Assembly (NCBI RefSeq): GCF_001679645.1
Contig: NZ_LRUN01000030.1
Location: 1 to 64,000 of the forward strand
Direction of reading: 5' to 3'
Source of the DNA: Pseudomonas bananamidigenes
GTDB taxonomy: Bacteria; Pseudomonadota; Gammaproteobacteria; Pseudomonadales; Pseudomonadaceae
Length of the DNA stretch: 64,000 bases
Below the pieces are notes generated by a model. That model saw only the letters and a program-made list of their open reading frames with translations, had not been told where the DNA came from and made no database searches. This document shows positions 24,075 to 32,461 of the stretch, piece by piece. Each line of letters opens with the position of its first letter. The first letter of the stretch is position 1. Position numbers and translations under genes: made by a program.

Positions 24075-25880
24075 ATGCCTGACTACAAGGCCCCCTTGCG
24101 TGATATTCGCTTCGTACGTGACGAACTGCTCGGCTATGAAGCGCACTATCAGAGCCTTCCAGCCTGCGCAGACGCAACGCCGGACATGGTTGACGCCATT
24201 CTCGAAGAGGGCGCCAAGTTCTGTGAGCAGGTGCTGGCGCCGCTGAACCGCGTGGGCGATCTCGAAGGTTGCACCTGGAGCGAGTCCGGCGTGAAAACCC
24301 CGACCGGCTTCAAAGAGGCTTACAAGCAATTCGTGGAAGGCGGCTGGCCAAGCCTGGCTCACGACGTCGAGCACGGCGGTCAGGGTCTGCCTGAGTCGCT
24401 GGGCCTGGCTGTCAGCGAAATGGTCGGTGAAGCCAACTGGTCGTGGGGCATGTACCCGGGCCTGTCGCACGGCGCGATGAACACCATCTCCGAGCACGGC
24501 ACTCCAGAGCAGCAAGAAGCCTATCTGACCAAGCTGGTGTCCGGCGAATGGACCGGCACCATGTGCCTGACCGAACCTCACTGCGGCACCGACCTGGGCA
24601 TGCTGCGCACCAAGGCCGAACCTCAGGCCGACGGCTCCTACAAAGTCTCCGGCACCAAGATCTTCATCTCGGCCGGTGAACACGACATGGCCGACAACAT
24701 CGTCCACATCGTATTGGCCCGTCTGCCGGATGCACCAGCCGGCACCAAAGGCATTTCCCTGTTCATCGTTCCGAAGTTCCTGCCGAACGCCGACGGCACC
24801 ATCGGTACTCGCAACGCAGTGAGCTGCGGCTCCATCGAACACAAGATGGGTATCCACGGCAACGCCACCTGCGTGATGAACTTCGATGGCGCGACCGGTT
24901 TCCTGATCGGCCCGGCGAACAAAGGCCTGAACTGCATGTTCACCTTTATGAACACCGCACGTCTGGGTACCGCGCTGCAAGGTCTGGCCCACGCCGAAAT
25001 CGGCTTCCAGGGCGGTCTGAAATACGCCCGCGACCGTCTGCAAATGCGTTCCCTGACCGGCCCGAAAGCGCCGGACAAGGCCGCTGACCCGATCATCGTG
25101 CACCCTGACGTACGCCGCATGCTGTTGACCATGAAGGCATTCGCCGAAGGCAACCGTGCAATGGTGTACTTCACTGCCAAACAGGTGGACATCGTCAAAT
25201 ACGGTGTGGACGAAGAAGAGAAGAAGAAAGCCGACGCACTGCTGGCCTTCATGACGCCGATTGCCAAGGCGTTCATGACCGAAGTCGGTTTCGAGTCCGC
25301 CAACCACGGCGTGCAGATCTACGGCGGCCACGGCTTCATCGCCGAGTGGGGCATGGAGCAGAACGTTCGCGACAGCCGCATCTCGATGCTGTACGAAGGC
25401 ACCACCGGCATTCAGGCACTCGACCTGCTGGGCCGTAAAGTGTTGATGACCCAGGGCGAGGCTCTCAAAGGCTTCACCAAGATCGTCCACAAGTTCTGTC
25501 AGAACAACGAAGGCAACGAAGCCGTCAAGGAATTCGTCGCACCGCTGGCTGCACTGAACAAGGAATGGGGCGAACTGACCATGAAGGTCGGTATGGCCGC
25601 CATGAAAGATCGCGAAGAAGTCGGCGCAGCCTCCGTGGACTATCTGATGTATTCCGGCTACGCCTGCCTGGCTTACTTCTGGGCCGACATGGCGCGTCTG
25701 GCTGCTGAAAAGCTGGCTGCCGGCACCACTGACGAGGCGTTCTACACCGCCAAGCTGCAAACCGCGCGCTTCTACTTCCAGCGCATCCTGCCGCGTACCC
25801 GTACGCACGTGGCGGCCATGCTGTCGGGCGCCAACAACCTGATGGACATGAAGGAAGAGAACTTCTCGCTGGGCTACTAA
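24075..25880 (+). CDS. acyl-CoA dehydrogenase with C-terminal extension (copy 1)
   Basis: An FAD-dependent dehydrogenase of 601 residues that introduces the 2,3 double bond into acyl-CoA for beta-oxidation. It is longer than the classic 380-residue enzymes because of a C-terminal domain (about 475-600). Diagnostic blocks are [20 protein letters not shown] (about 161-180, flavin contacts), [21 protein letters not shown] and [36 protein letters not shown] (about 416-451). A paralogue lies 1.8 kb downstream. The PsrA boxes and promoter in front indicate induction by long-chain fatty acids. Chain-length preference cannot be read from the sequence. Confidence 0.95.
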   Translation: MPDYKAPLRDIRFVRDELLGYEAHYQSLPACADATPDMVDAILEEGAKFCEQVLAPLNRVGDLEGCTWSESGVKTPTGFKEAYKQFVEGGWPSLAHDVEHGGQGLPESLGLAVSEMVGEANWSWGMYPGLSHGAMNTISEHGTPEQQEAYLTKLVSGEWTGTMCLTEPHCGTDLGMLRTKAEPQADGSYKVSGTKIFISAGEHDMADNIVHIVLARLPDAPAGTKGISLFIVPKFLPNADGTIGTRNAVSCGSIEHKMGIHGNATCVMNFDGATGFLIGPANKGLNCMFTFMNTARLGTALQGLAHAEIGFQGGLKYARDRLQMRSLTGPKAPDKAADPIIVHPDVRRMLLTMKAFAEGNRAMVYFTAKQVDIVKYGVDEEEKKKADALLAFMTPIAKAFMTEVGFESANHGVQIYGGHGFIAEWGMEQNVRDSRISMLYEGTTGIQALDLLGRKVLMTQGEALKGFTKIVHKFCQNNEGNEAVKEFVAPLAALNKEWGELTMKVGMAAMKDREEVGAASVDYLMYSGYACLAYFWADMARLAAEKLAAGTTDEAFYTAKLQTARFYFQRILPRTRTHVAAMLSGANNLMDMKEENFSLGY

Positions 25881-25901
25881 GCCTCGGTGCGGGTTCCATG
25901 A

Positions 25902-25934
25902 AACCGTCGCTCCCCGGGAGCGGCGGTTTTTTTT
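25902..25934 (+). terminator. intrinsic terminator
   Basis: AACCGTCGCTCC and GGAGCGGCGGTT pair with one G-T, followed by eight T residues. It ends the first acyl-CoA dehydrogenase unit. Confidence 0.93.
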
Positions 25935-26124
25935 GCCCTGGATTTTCTCGATCGTTCCGAACGGAGGGCGATGGGCGCTGCACCGTCCTGCGACGATCTC
26001 TCAGGGGAAATGGCCTTGATGGCAATGACGTAGAGCGGCCATCGCGCAAGTTTCATGTTTGTCAGGGAAAAAACCTTGATTGAAGGCTCAGAAACAGAGG
26101 GATTCAGCCGTTAAAGAGACAACC

Positions 26125-26140
26125 TGTGATCTGGATCACA
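26125..26140. promoter_or_regulatory. perfect CRP/Vfr site
   Basis: TGTGATCTGGATCACA matches the CRP/Vfr consensus TGTGA-N6-TCACA without mismatch. It is a palindrome apart from the two central bases. It lies 72 to 87 bases before the likely start of the diguanylate cyclase and can be expected to bind the cAMP receptor protein Vfr. Confidence 0.75.
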
Positions 26141-26211
26141 TTGTGTGTGCCTAATCGGTCACATTGCAGGCACAATGCCATCTCTTTGCCAAGACGGTCG
26201 GAGCTTTACCC

Positions 26212-27501
26212 TTGCCGCGTTCTTCCGCTGTACGTTTCAGTCACTTTTTACCTTCACTGCTGTTGTTGCTTGCGGGGTTGGCGGCTGCGTACGTCAAAGA
26301 CCTCAACGTGTTCTTCACCTCACTGTTCAACGTGCTGCCGACCCTGGTGCTGTTGCTGGGCGGTTCTTATTGCGCGGTCTATCGACGCCAGCGTGAACTG
26401 TTTCTGATGGTCACGGTGTATATCGCCTACTTTCTGCTCGACACCCAGACCGACTATTACCGTGACAACGGCAAGGTGCGCGAAGACGCCGCCGTGGTGT
26501 TCCATCTGGTCTGCCTGCTGCTGCCGTTGCTGTTCGGTCTGTTCGCGGCGTGGCAGGAGCGCACACATCTGTTCCAGGACATGGTGGCGCGTTTCGCCGT
26601 GCTGCTGGCTTTCGGCAGCGTGGCGCTGGGACTCGAGCAAAGTTATCCCCAGGCCCTGTTGATGTGGCTTTCGGAGATCCGCTGGCCGGCTTTGCACGGG
26701 GCCTGGATGAGTCTGATCCAGATGTGCTACCCGGTATTTCTTTCGGCGTTCCTGCTGTTGGCCTGGCAATATTGGCGCCATCCGCGTCCGCTGCATGCGG
26801 CGCAACTGGTGGGGTTGCTCGGGGTGTTCTGGATGCTGCCGAAAACCTTCATTCTGCCGTTCACGCTGAACATCATGTGCAGCCAGGTGATGCTGATGAT
26901 TGCCGCTGCGGTGGCGCATGAAGCCTATCAAATGGCTTTTCGCGACGAGCTCACCGGACTTCCGGGGCGTCGAGCACTCAACGAGCGCATGCAGCGTCTG
27001 GGACGCAACTATGTGCTGGCAATGAGCGATGTCGATCACTTCAAGAAATTCAACGACACCCATGGCCACGACGTGGGTGACCAGGTATTGCGGCTGGTTG
27101 CCAGCAAGCTGTCGAAAGTCAGTGGCGGCGGCCGGGCGTATCGCTACGGCGGTGAAGAGTTTGCCCTGGTGTTCGCGGGCAAGACACTCGAGGAGTGCAT
27201 GCCGCACCTTGAGGTCATCCGGGAATCGATTGCGTCCTACAACATCCAGCTGCGCAATCAGGAAAGCCGTCCGCAGGACGATCAACAGGGGCGCCAGCGT
27301 CGTGGCGGCTCCGGTGCGTCCAGCGTATCGGTCACGGTCAGTATCGGTGTCGCCGAAAGAGTGGAGCAGCGCACGCCGGAAGACGTGCTCAAGTCCGCCG
27401 ACCAGGCGCTCTACGCCGCCAAGGGCGCGGGACGGAACTGTGTGATGGCCTTCGGTCAGAACCGCCGTGGCGCGGTACGCATGGACAGCGCGGCGGGTTG
27501 A
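26212..27501 (+). CDS. membrane-bound diguanylate cyclase
   Basis: A protein of about 429 residues that makes cyclic di-GMP. The first 230 residues form several membrane helices (for example HFLPSLLLLLAGLAAAYV and NVLPTLVLLLGGSYCAVY) with no known sensor domain. The GGDEF domain follows: DVDHFKKFNDTHGHDVGDQVLR and the active-site YRYGGEEFALVF. The inhibitory RxxD site is absent five residues before GGEEF. A 20-residue Gln/Arg/Gly-rich insertion (about 345-365) interrupts the domain. No ATG fits; TTG at 26212 with GGAG eight bases upstream is the best start, and TTG at 26164 is a longer option. A perfect CRP/Vfr site lies upstream. Confidence 0.88.
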   Translation: MPRSSAVRFSHFLPSLLLLLAGLAAAYVKDLNVFFTSLFNVLPTLVLLLGGSYCAVYRRQRELFLMVTVYIAYFLLDTQTDYYRDNGKVREDAAVVFHLVCLLLPLLFGLFAAWQERTHLFQDMVARFAVLLAFGSVALGLEQSYPQALLMWLSEIRWPALHGAWMSLIQMCYPVFLSAFLLLAWQYWRHPRPLHAAQLVGLLGVFWMLPKTFILPFTLNIMCSQVMLMIAAAVAHEAYQMAFRDELTGLPGRRALNERMQRLGRNYVLAMSDVDHFKKFNDTHGHDVGDQVLRLVASKLSKVSGGGRAYRYGGEEFALVFAGKTLEECMPHLEVIRESIASYNIQLRNQESRPQDDQQGRQRRGGSGASSVSVTVSIGVAERVEQRTPEDVLKSADQALYAAKGAGRNCVMAFGQNRRGAVRMDSAAG

Positions 27502-27542
27502 GCGATGAGGCGCGTTCAGCGCCCGGCATTGTCAAACAAAAG

Positions 27543-27568
27543 AGCCCGCGGATTGCGGGCTTCTTTTT
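27543..27568 (+). terminator. intrinsic terminator
   Basis: AGCCCGC-GGATT-GCGGGCT followed by TCTTTTT, just downstream of the diguanylate cyclase gene. Confidence 0.88.
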
Positions 27569-27703
27569 GGCTAACACAGTGACCAAAAATTACAAACAAG
27601 TCATGGCTTGACCCTATGTGTCGCAAAAGTTGTTGGGTTACACTCCGGCTCAACGAAAACTTCTTTCCACGAATCACCTGTTTTGATCTTTGCGAGGTTT
27701 GCC

Positions 27704-29482
27704 ATGGCTGACTATAAAGCGCCGCTGCGCGATATGCGCTTCGTCCTCAATGAAGTGTTCGAAGTCGCCAAGCTCTGGGCCGAACTGCCGGCACTGGCCG
27801 AGACTGTCGATGCCGAAACCGTCGAAGCCATTCTTGAAGAGGCCGGCAAGGTCACCAGCAAAAGCATCGCGCCCCTGAGCCGCGCGGCCGACGAAGAAGG
27901 CTGCCGCTGGGCCGACGGTGCCGTTACCACACCGGCCGGTTTCCCGCAGGCCTATCGCACTTATGCCGAAGGCGGCTGGGTCGGCGTCGGCGGTGATCCG
28001 GCCTACGGCGGCATGGGCATGCCCAAGGCTGTGTCGGCTCAGGTCGAAGAGATGGTCAACTCCGCCAGCCTGTCCTTTGGTCTGTACCCGATGCTGACCG
28101 CCGGCGCGTGCCTGTCGATCAACGCCCACGCCAGCGAAGAGCTGAAATCCGCTTATCTGCCGAACATGTATGCCGGCATCTGGGCCGGTTCCATGTGCCT
28201 GACCGAGCCGCATGCGGGCACCGATCTGGGCATCATCCGCACCAAGGCCGAGCCTCAGGCCGACGGTTCCTACAAGGTCAGCGGCACGAAAATCTTCATC
28301 ACCGGCGGTGAACACGATCTGACCGAAAACATCATCCACCTGGTGCTGGCCAAGCTGCCGGACGCACCGGCGGGACCGAAAGGCATTTCGCTGTTTCTGG
28401 TGCCGAAGTTCCTGGTCAATGCCGATGGCAGCCTGGGTGCGCGCAACCCGGCCCACTGCGGTTCGATCGAACACAAGATGGGCATCCAGGCCTCGGCTAC
28501 GTGCGTGATGAACTTCGACGACGCCGTGGGGTATCTCGTCGGCGAGCCGAACAAAGGCCTGGCCGCGATGTTCACCATGATGAACTACGAGCGCTTGGGC
28601 GTCGGCATACAGGGCCTGGCTTCCGGTGAGCGCTCTTATCAGAACGCCATTGAATACGCCCGTGATCGCTTGCAGAGCCGTGCGCCGACCGGCGCGCAGA
28701 ACAAGGACAAGGTTGCCGACCCGATCATCGTCCATCCGGACGTGCGTCGCATGCTGCTGACCATGAAAGCCTCGAACGAAGGCGGCCGTGCTTTCTCCAC
28801 CTACGTGGCGATGCAGCTTGATACCGCCAAGTTCAGCGAGGACGCAGCCACCCGCAAACGCGCCGAAGATCTGGTGGCGCTGCTGACGCCGGTGGCCAAG
28901 GCGTTCCTGACCGACCTGGGTCTGGAAACCACTGTCCACGGCCAGCAAATCTTCGGTGGTCACGGCTATATTCGCGAGTGGGGTCAGGAGCAACTGGTGC
29001 GTGATGTGCGCATCACCCAGATCTACGAAGGCACCAACGGCATTCAGGCGCTGGATCTGGTCGGTCGCAAGATCGTTGGCAGCGGTGGGGCGTTCTACAA
29101 ACTGTTCGCCGACGAGATCCGTCATTTCACCGCGACCGCCAGTGCCGACCTTGGCGAATTCATCAACCCGCTGAGCGATGCCGTCGATACCCTCGACGAA
29201 CTGACTTCGTGGCTGCTGGACCGGGCGAAAACCAACCCGAACGAAATCGGCGCAGCGTCGGTCGAATACTTGCAGGCCTTCGGTTATACCGCCTACGCGT
29301 ACATGTGGGCGCTGATGGCCAAGGCATCGTTGGGCAAGGAGGCGCAGGACGATTTTTATGCAAGCAAACTCGGCACCGCGCGTTTCTACTTTGCCCGCCT
29401 GCTGCCGCGGATTCACTCGTTGAGCGCATCGGTGAAGGCGGGCAGCGAGTCGCTGTACCTGCTGGACGCCTCACAGTTTTGA
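27704..29482 (+). CDS. acyl-CoA dehydrogenase with C-terminal extension (copy 2)
   Basis: A paralogue of the 24 kb gene: 592 residues with the same N-terminus ([17 protein letters not shown]) and the same blocks [41 protein letters not shown] and FGGHGYIREWGQEQLVRDVRITQIYEGTNGIQALDL. It oxidises acyl-CoA in beta-oxidation, probably with a different chain length. Its C-terminal domain (about 470-592) is also of the acetyl-CoA-dehydrogenase-C type. Unlike copy 1, it has no clear PsrA box upstream, so the two may be regulated differently. The ATG at 27704 was chosen because it aligns with copy 1; the longer frame has no supporting ribosome site. Confidence 0.95.
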   Translation: MADYKAPLRDMRFVLNEVFEVAKLWAELPALAETVDAETVEAILEEAGKVTSKSIAPLSRAADEEGCRWADGAVTTPAGFPQAYRTYAEGGWVGVGGDPAYGGMGMPKAVSAQVEEMVNSASLSFGLYPMLTAGACLSINAHASEELKSAYLPNMYAGIWAGSMCLTEPHAGTDLGIIRTKAEPQADGSYKVSGTKIFITGGEHDLTENIIHLVLAKLPDAPAGPKGISLFLVPKFLVNADGSLGARNPAHCGSIEHKMGIQASATCVMNFDDAVGYLVGEPNKGLAAMFTMMNYERLGVGIQGLASGERSYQNAIEYARDRLQSRAPTGAQNKDKVADPIIVHPDVRRMLLTMKASNEGGRAFSTYVAMQLDTAKFSEDAATRKRAEDLVALLTPVAKAFLTDLGLETTVHGQQIFGGHGYIREWGQEQLVRDVRITQIYEGTNGIQALDLVGRKIVGSGGAFYKLFADEIRHFTATASADLGEFINPLSDAVDTLDELTSWLLDRAKTNPNEIGAASVEYLQAFGYTAYAYMWALMAKASLGKEAQDDFYASKLGTARFYFARLLPRIHSLSASVKAGSESLYLLDASQF

Positions 29483-29489
29483 GGATGTG

Positions 29490-29519
29490 ACGTCATGTAA
29501 GCGATCTCTTACATGACGT
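29490..29519. promoter_or_regulatory. GacA upstream activating sequence
   Basis: The core TGTAAG-CGATCT-CTTACA is an exact match to the GacA site TGTAAG-N6-CTTACA, and the palindrome extends to 12 bases per arm (ACGTCATGTAAG). It is centred about 66 bases before the predicted 5' end of the small RNA behind it. A TAATCT hexamer (29558-29563) is a possible -10. Confidence 0.9.
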
Positions 29520-29570
29520 GCTGCTGTTCTCCCATAGGCGCAGATTGGATCCAGAGCTAATCTACTTTCC

Positions 29571-29690
29571 ATGGACGTAGCGCAGGAAGCGCAAAGCAAT
29601 AACACGGACACGTAAGGATTCTGCCAGGGTGGCGGAGTGAAATGGATGTCAGGGAAACAGTCTGCAAAGCCCCGCTTCGGCGGGGTTTTC
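29571..29690 (+). ncRNA. rsmX: RsmX-type small RNA
   Basis: A small RNA of about 120 bases that binds and removes RsmA/RsmE translational repressors, relaying the GacS/GacA signal. It shows seven GGA triplets (29573, 29585, 29606, 29616, 29634, 29644 and 29653). One lies in the classic GCGC-AGGAA-GCGC hairpin (29582-29590) shared by the Rsm RNAs. The transcript ends in a GCCCCGC-TTCG-GCGGGG terminator. A perfect GacA site lies upstream. The length agrees with rsmX (about 119); RsmY and RsmZ differ in flanking sequence. The exact 5' end is an estimate from the -10-like hexamer. Confidence 0.87.
29666..29689 (+). terminator. terminator of rsmX
   Basis: GCCCCGC-TTCG-GCGGGG followed by TTTT, a UUCG-capped stem at the 3' end of the small RNA. 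Confidence 0.9.
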
Positions 29691-29710
29691 TTATGCCCGC
29701 AGAAAAGTTT

Positions 29711-30640
29711 TCAGCCCAACGAATCCAGAGCCGGCGATCCTTTGAGAGGTTTGTCCTCGCGCTGCATCACTTCTTCCAGCAAGGTCCTGAGCAAGGCCAA
29801 TGACGCCTGTTGGCGTTGCACATCACGGCACACCAGACCCACCTTCAGCGGTACTCGTGGTTCGCTGATCGGTTTCCACAGCAAATCCTGATCGTCGTAT
29901 TCCTTTTGTGAGCGCCCGGGCAGCACCGTCGCCAGCCGTGTGTGCGGCAGACTGTCGAGAATCCCCACCATATTGTTCAGCTCCGCCTGCACCTGCGGGC
30001 GGCGCCCGAGGCTGGCCAGTTGCGCCTGCCAGATCTGACGGATCTGGAATTCTTCTCCCAAAAGCAGCATGGGCAACTCGGCAGCCTGACTCATCGAGAC
30101 TTTCTTGAATTCCCGCAGCGGATGATCCGCCGGAATGACCAGCGTCAATTCATCTTCGTACAGCATCACGCCGTGCAGACCCGGCTGGCGTGGCGGCAGA
30201 TAGCTGATGCCGATGTCCAGCGAACCGTTGAGCAGGCGTCGCTCGATCTCCAGCCCCGTCAGTTCATAAATCTGCACCACCAGATGCGGCTGGGCCTTGC
30301 GTACCCGTTCCAGCATTTGCGGCACCAGGCTGGTGTGCACGGTTTGCAGCACGCCGATCGCCAGCGTGCGCAGCGCCTGGCCCTTGAAGTTGCCCAGCGC
30401 CTCGCGCGCACGTTGCATGCCATCAAGCAGTGGCAGCGCGTGGTTGTACAGCGTATGAGCGGCGAGGGTCGGCAGCAGGCGTTTGCTGCTGCGCTCGAAC
30501 AGGGTGACGTCGAGGTTCTGTTCCAGATGGCGGATCTGCTGGGACAACGCAGGTTGGGAGATCGACAGACGCTCGGCAGCACGCCCGACATGGCCTTCTT
30601 CGTAGACCGCGACGAAATAACGCAGTTGTTTGAAATCCAT
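29711..30640 (-). CDS. LysR-type transcriptional regulator
   Basis: A 309-residue regulator. The N-terminal winged helix (about 1-60, MDFKQLRYFVAVYEEGHVGRAAERLSISQPALSQQIRHLE) is typical of LysR. Residues from about 90 form the effector-binding domain (LAIGVLQTVHTSLVPQML..., then ISYLPPRQPGLHGVMLYEDELTLVIP), most like the CynR/CbbR branch. It is divergent from the class-III aminotransferase, so it is a likely controller of that gene, but the effector is unknown. It ends 22 bases past the rsmX terminator. Confidence 0.93.
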   Translation of the reverse strand: MDFKQLRYFVAVYEEGHVGRAAERLSISQPALSQQIRHLEQNLDVTLFERSSKRLLPTLAAHTLYNHALPLLDGMQRAREALGNFKGQALRTLAIGVLQTVHTSLVPQMLERVRKAQPHLVVQIYELTGLEIERRLLNGSLDIGISYLPPRQPGLHGVMLYEDELTLVIPADHPLREFKKVSMSQAAELPMLLLGEEFQIRQIWQAQLASLGRRPQVQAELNNMVGILDSLPHTRLATVLPGRSQKEYDDQDLLWKPISEPRVPLKVGLVCRDVQRQQASLALLRTLLEEVMQREDKPLKGSPALDSLG

Positions 30641-30741
30641 AAGTGATGCTTATCGAAAATGCTGGGAAATCGAAATGGCTCGGCGCCTTGAAGACGCCTA
30701 GTCTAACCGCATTCACAAGGCTTGCAGGGCCGGAAAGCGCA

Positions 30742-30813
30742 ATGACCAGCGTTTGCTTCGAAAGTGTTTACATAGGCAGTTCAAAAAACCTCAATCGAGG
30801 TTTTTTTCAATGA
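30742..30813 (+). CDS. candidate leader peptide (23 residues)
   Basis: ATG at 30742 has GGAA six bases upstream and opens a 23-codon frame (MTSVCFESVY... NRGFFQ) that ends in a TGA overlapping the aminotransferase ATG as ATGA. Its codons run through a terminator-like hairpin. No single amino acid is enriched, so the usual stalling signature is not visible. It could be a leader ORF that couples translation to the next gene, or a chance frame. Confidence 0.4.
   Translation: MTSVCFESVYIGSSKNLNRGFFQ
30783..30807 (+). promoter_or_regulatory. terminator-like hairpin directly before the aminotransferase
   Basis: AAAAAACCTC-AATC-GAGGTTTTTT is a perfect ten-base stem followed by T7, only two bases before the start codon. 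The GAGG that would act as ribosome site for the aminotransferase is in the 3' arm. It can act as an attenuator, as a translational switch, or as the terminator of a short transcript. Confidence 0.72.
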
Positions 30814-32093
30814 ATCTGTTCAGCTTGCGGCGCCAGGCGCCGAGCCTCGATGACCTGACTTTTGAAACCCATGTATCGGATGCCGCTGATGGTCTGAATG
30901 CCGGGCGCCTGATGCCCAGCGTCGAGCGCCCACAGCAGGTTTTCGTTCGCGGCCAGGGTTCCTGGCTGTGGGACAGCAATGACCGCGCCTACTTGGACTT
31001 TTCTCAGGCCGGCGGCGCCAACAGCCTGGGCCACAGCCCTTCGGCGCTGGTCAAAGCCATCGCCAGCCAGGCGCAGGCCCTGATCAATCCCGGATTCAAT
31101 CTGCACAACCGCGGCATGCTCAGCCTCGCCGAGCGTTTGTGCGCCAGCACTTCCAGCGATCAGGCGTATCTGCTCAACAGTGGCAGCGAAGCTTGTGAAG
31201 CCGCGATCAAACTGGCGCGTAAGTGGGGTCAGCTGCATCGCGGCGGCGCCTCGCGGATCATTGTCGCCAGACAAGGCTGCCACGGGCGTAGTCTGGCGAC
31301 GATTTCGGCGTCGGACAGTTGCAACCTGCACAACCGCTTCGCGCCGCTGTTGCCGGGCTTCGATCGGGTGCCGTTCAATGATCTGCCGGCACTGCATGCT
31401 GCTGTCGATTCGCAGACCGTGGCGATCATGCTCGAACCGATCCAGAGCGATGCCGGTGTCATTCCGGCGACCGAACATTACCTCAAGGGTGTCGAACGCC
31501 TGTGCCGTGAACTGGGAATTCTGCTGATCCTCGACGAAGTACAGACCGGCTTTGGCCGCTGTGGCACATTGCTCGCCGAACAGTCCTACGGCGTGCGCGC
31601 CGATATCGTCGTGCTCGGTAAGGGCCTTGGTGGTGGCGTTCCATTGGCTGCATTGCTGGCGCGAGGCAAGGCTTGCTGTTTCGACGCCGGCGAGCTGGGC
31701 GGTACTCATCACGGCAACGCACTGATGACAGCCGCCGGCCTGGTGGTGCTCGACAGCGTGCAGGACCGCGCCTTCCTCGAACAGATCCGGGACAACGGCC
31801 AGCATCTGCGCGAGGGGCTCGCCCGTCTGGCCCATCGTTATGAACATGGCGAGTTGCGCGGGCAAGGGCTGTTCTGGGGACTGACCCTGTCGGAAGACTC
31901 CGCAGAGGCCGTGGTCAAAGCCGCGCTCCATGAAGGCTTGCTGCTCAACGCCCCACAAGCCAACTGCCTGCGCTTTACCCCGGCGCTCACCGTCAGCAAG
32001 GCCAACATCGACGAAATGCTCCTGCGCCTGGCCCGCGCATTCTCCCGGGTACGCACTGCGCAATTGCAATGCCGCAAAGGGATTGCCGTTTGA
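30810..32093 (+). CDS. class-III PLP aminotransferase, acetylornithine type
   Basis: A 427-residue cytoplasmic aminotransferase of the acetylornithine/ornithine family. Visible blocks are LNSGSEACEAAIKLARKW (about 114-131), the PLP-stacking region with GCHGRSLATISASD, DEVQTGFGRCG (about 241-251), the cofactor lysine in VVLGKGLGGGVPLAALLARGKACC (about 268-291) and GTHHGNALMTAAG (about 298-310). It could be a second ArgD-type enzyme or act on another omega-amino acid; arginine genes are not adjacent. The divergent LysR protein, the leader ORF and the hairpin point to specific regulation. The longer frame would start at a TTG with no ribosome site. Confidence 0.9.
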   Translation: MNLFSLRRQAPSLDDLTFETHVSDAADGLNAGRLMPSVERPQQVFVRGQGSWLWDSNDRAYLDFSQAGGANSLGHSPSALVKAIASQAQALINPGFNLHNRGMLSLAERLCASTSSDQAYLLNSGSEACEAAIKLARKWGQLHRGGASRIIVARQGCHGRSLATISASDSCNLHNRFAPLLPGFDRVPFNDLPALHAAVDSQTVAIMLEPIQSDAGVIPATEHYLKGVERLCRELGILLILDEVQTGFGRCGTLLAEQSYGVRADIVVLGKGLGGGVPLAALLARGKACCFDAGELGGTHHGNALMTAAGLVVLDSVQDRAFLEQIRDNGQHLREGLARLAHRYEHGELRGQGLFWGLTLSEDSAEAVVKAALHEGLLLNAPQANCLRFTPALTVSKANIDEMLLRLARAFSRVRTAQLQCRKGIAV

Positions 32094-32141
32094 GCTGAAG
32101 TTTCCCACCCGAATTCAAGAACCGTCTCGCGGTATAACGCA

Positions 32142-32180
32142 CGCCCCACGCCTGATTCTTTTGGCGTGGGGCGTTTTTTT
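32142..32180 (+). terminator. intrinsic terminator
   Basis: CGCCCCACGCC and GGCGTGGGGCG form an eleven-base stem around a ten-base loop, followed by seven T residues. It ends the aminotransferase transcript. Confidence 0.92.
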
Positions 32181-32299
32181 GTGCGCCGGTAATGGCAAAC
32201 AAATGGCGAGATCGCGGGTTGCACTGAACCCTGACAAACGGCACAGGTCGATTAGCTTGTATGGCTCAGTCGAGCCAGCCCCCAATCAGGAGCTGCCCC

Positions 32300-32458
32300 A
32301 TGGACTTCATCCGCATCATCATCGCCATTATCTTGCCGCCGCTGGGCGTGTTTCTTCAGGTCGGATTCGGCGGTGCGTTCTGGCTCAATATCCTGCTGAC
32401 GCTGTGCGGCTATATCCCGGGGATCGTGCATGCGGTGTACATCATCGCCAAGCGCTGA
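32300..32458 (+). CDS. YqaE/Pmp3 family membrane protein
   Basis: A 52-residue proteolipid-like inner-membrane protein (UPF0057). It has two helices, FIRIIIAIILPPLGVFLQVGF (about 3-23) and FWLNILLTLCGYIPGIVHAVYII (about 27-49), with the family's PPLGV and GYIPGIVHA motifs. Relatives are stress- or salt-induced and affect membrane potential in yeast. The ATG at 32300 follows AGGAGCTGCCCC, which holds a good ribosome site. It stands alone between two terminated units. Confidence 0.93.
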   Translation: MDFIRIIIAIILPPLGVFLQVGFGGAFWLNILLTLCGYIPGIVHAVYIIAKR

Positions 32459-32461
32459 GTT

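Noticed and set aside
24051-25808. A 585-codon open frame on the minus strand
   Set aside because: Shadow of the acyl-CoA dehydrogenase; the same holds for 27674-29416 against the second copy.
29490-29519. The palindrome as a transcription terminator for the dehydrogenase
   Set aside because: No T run follows, and its core is an exact GacA site placed correctly for the small RNA.
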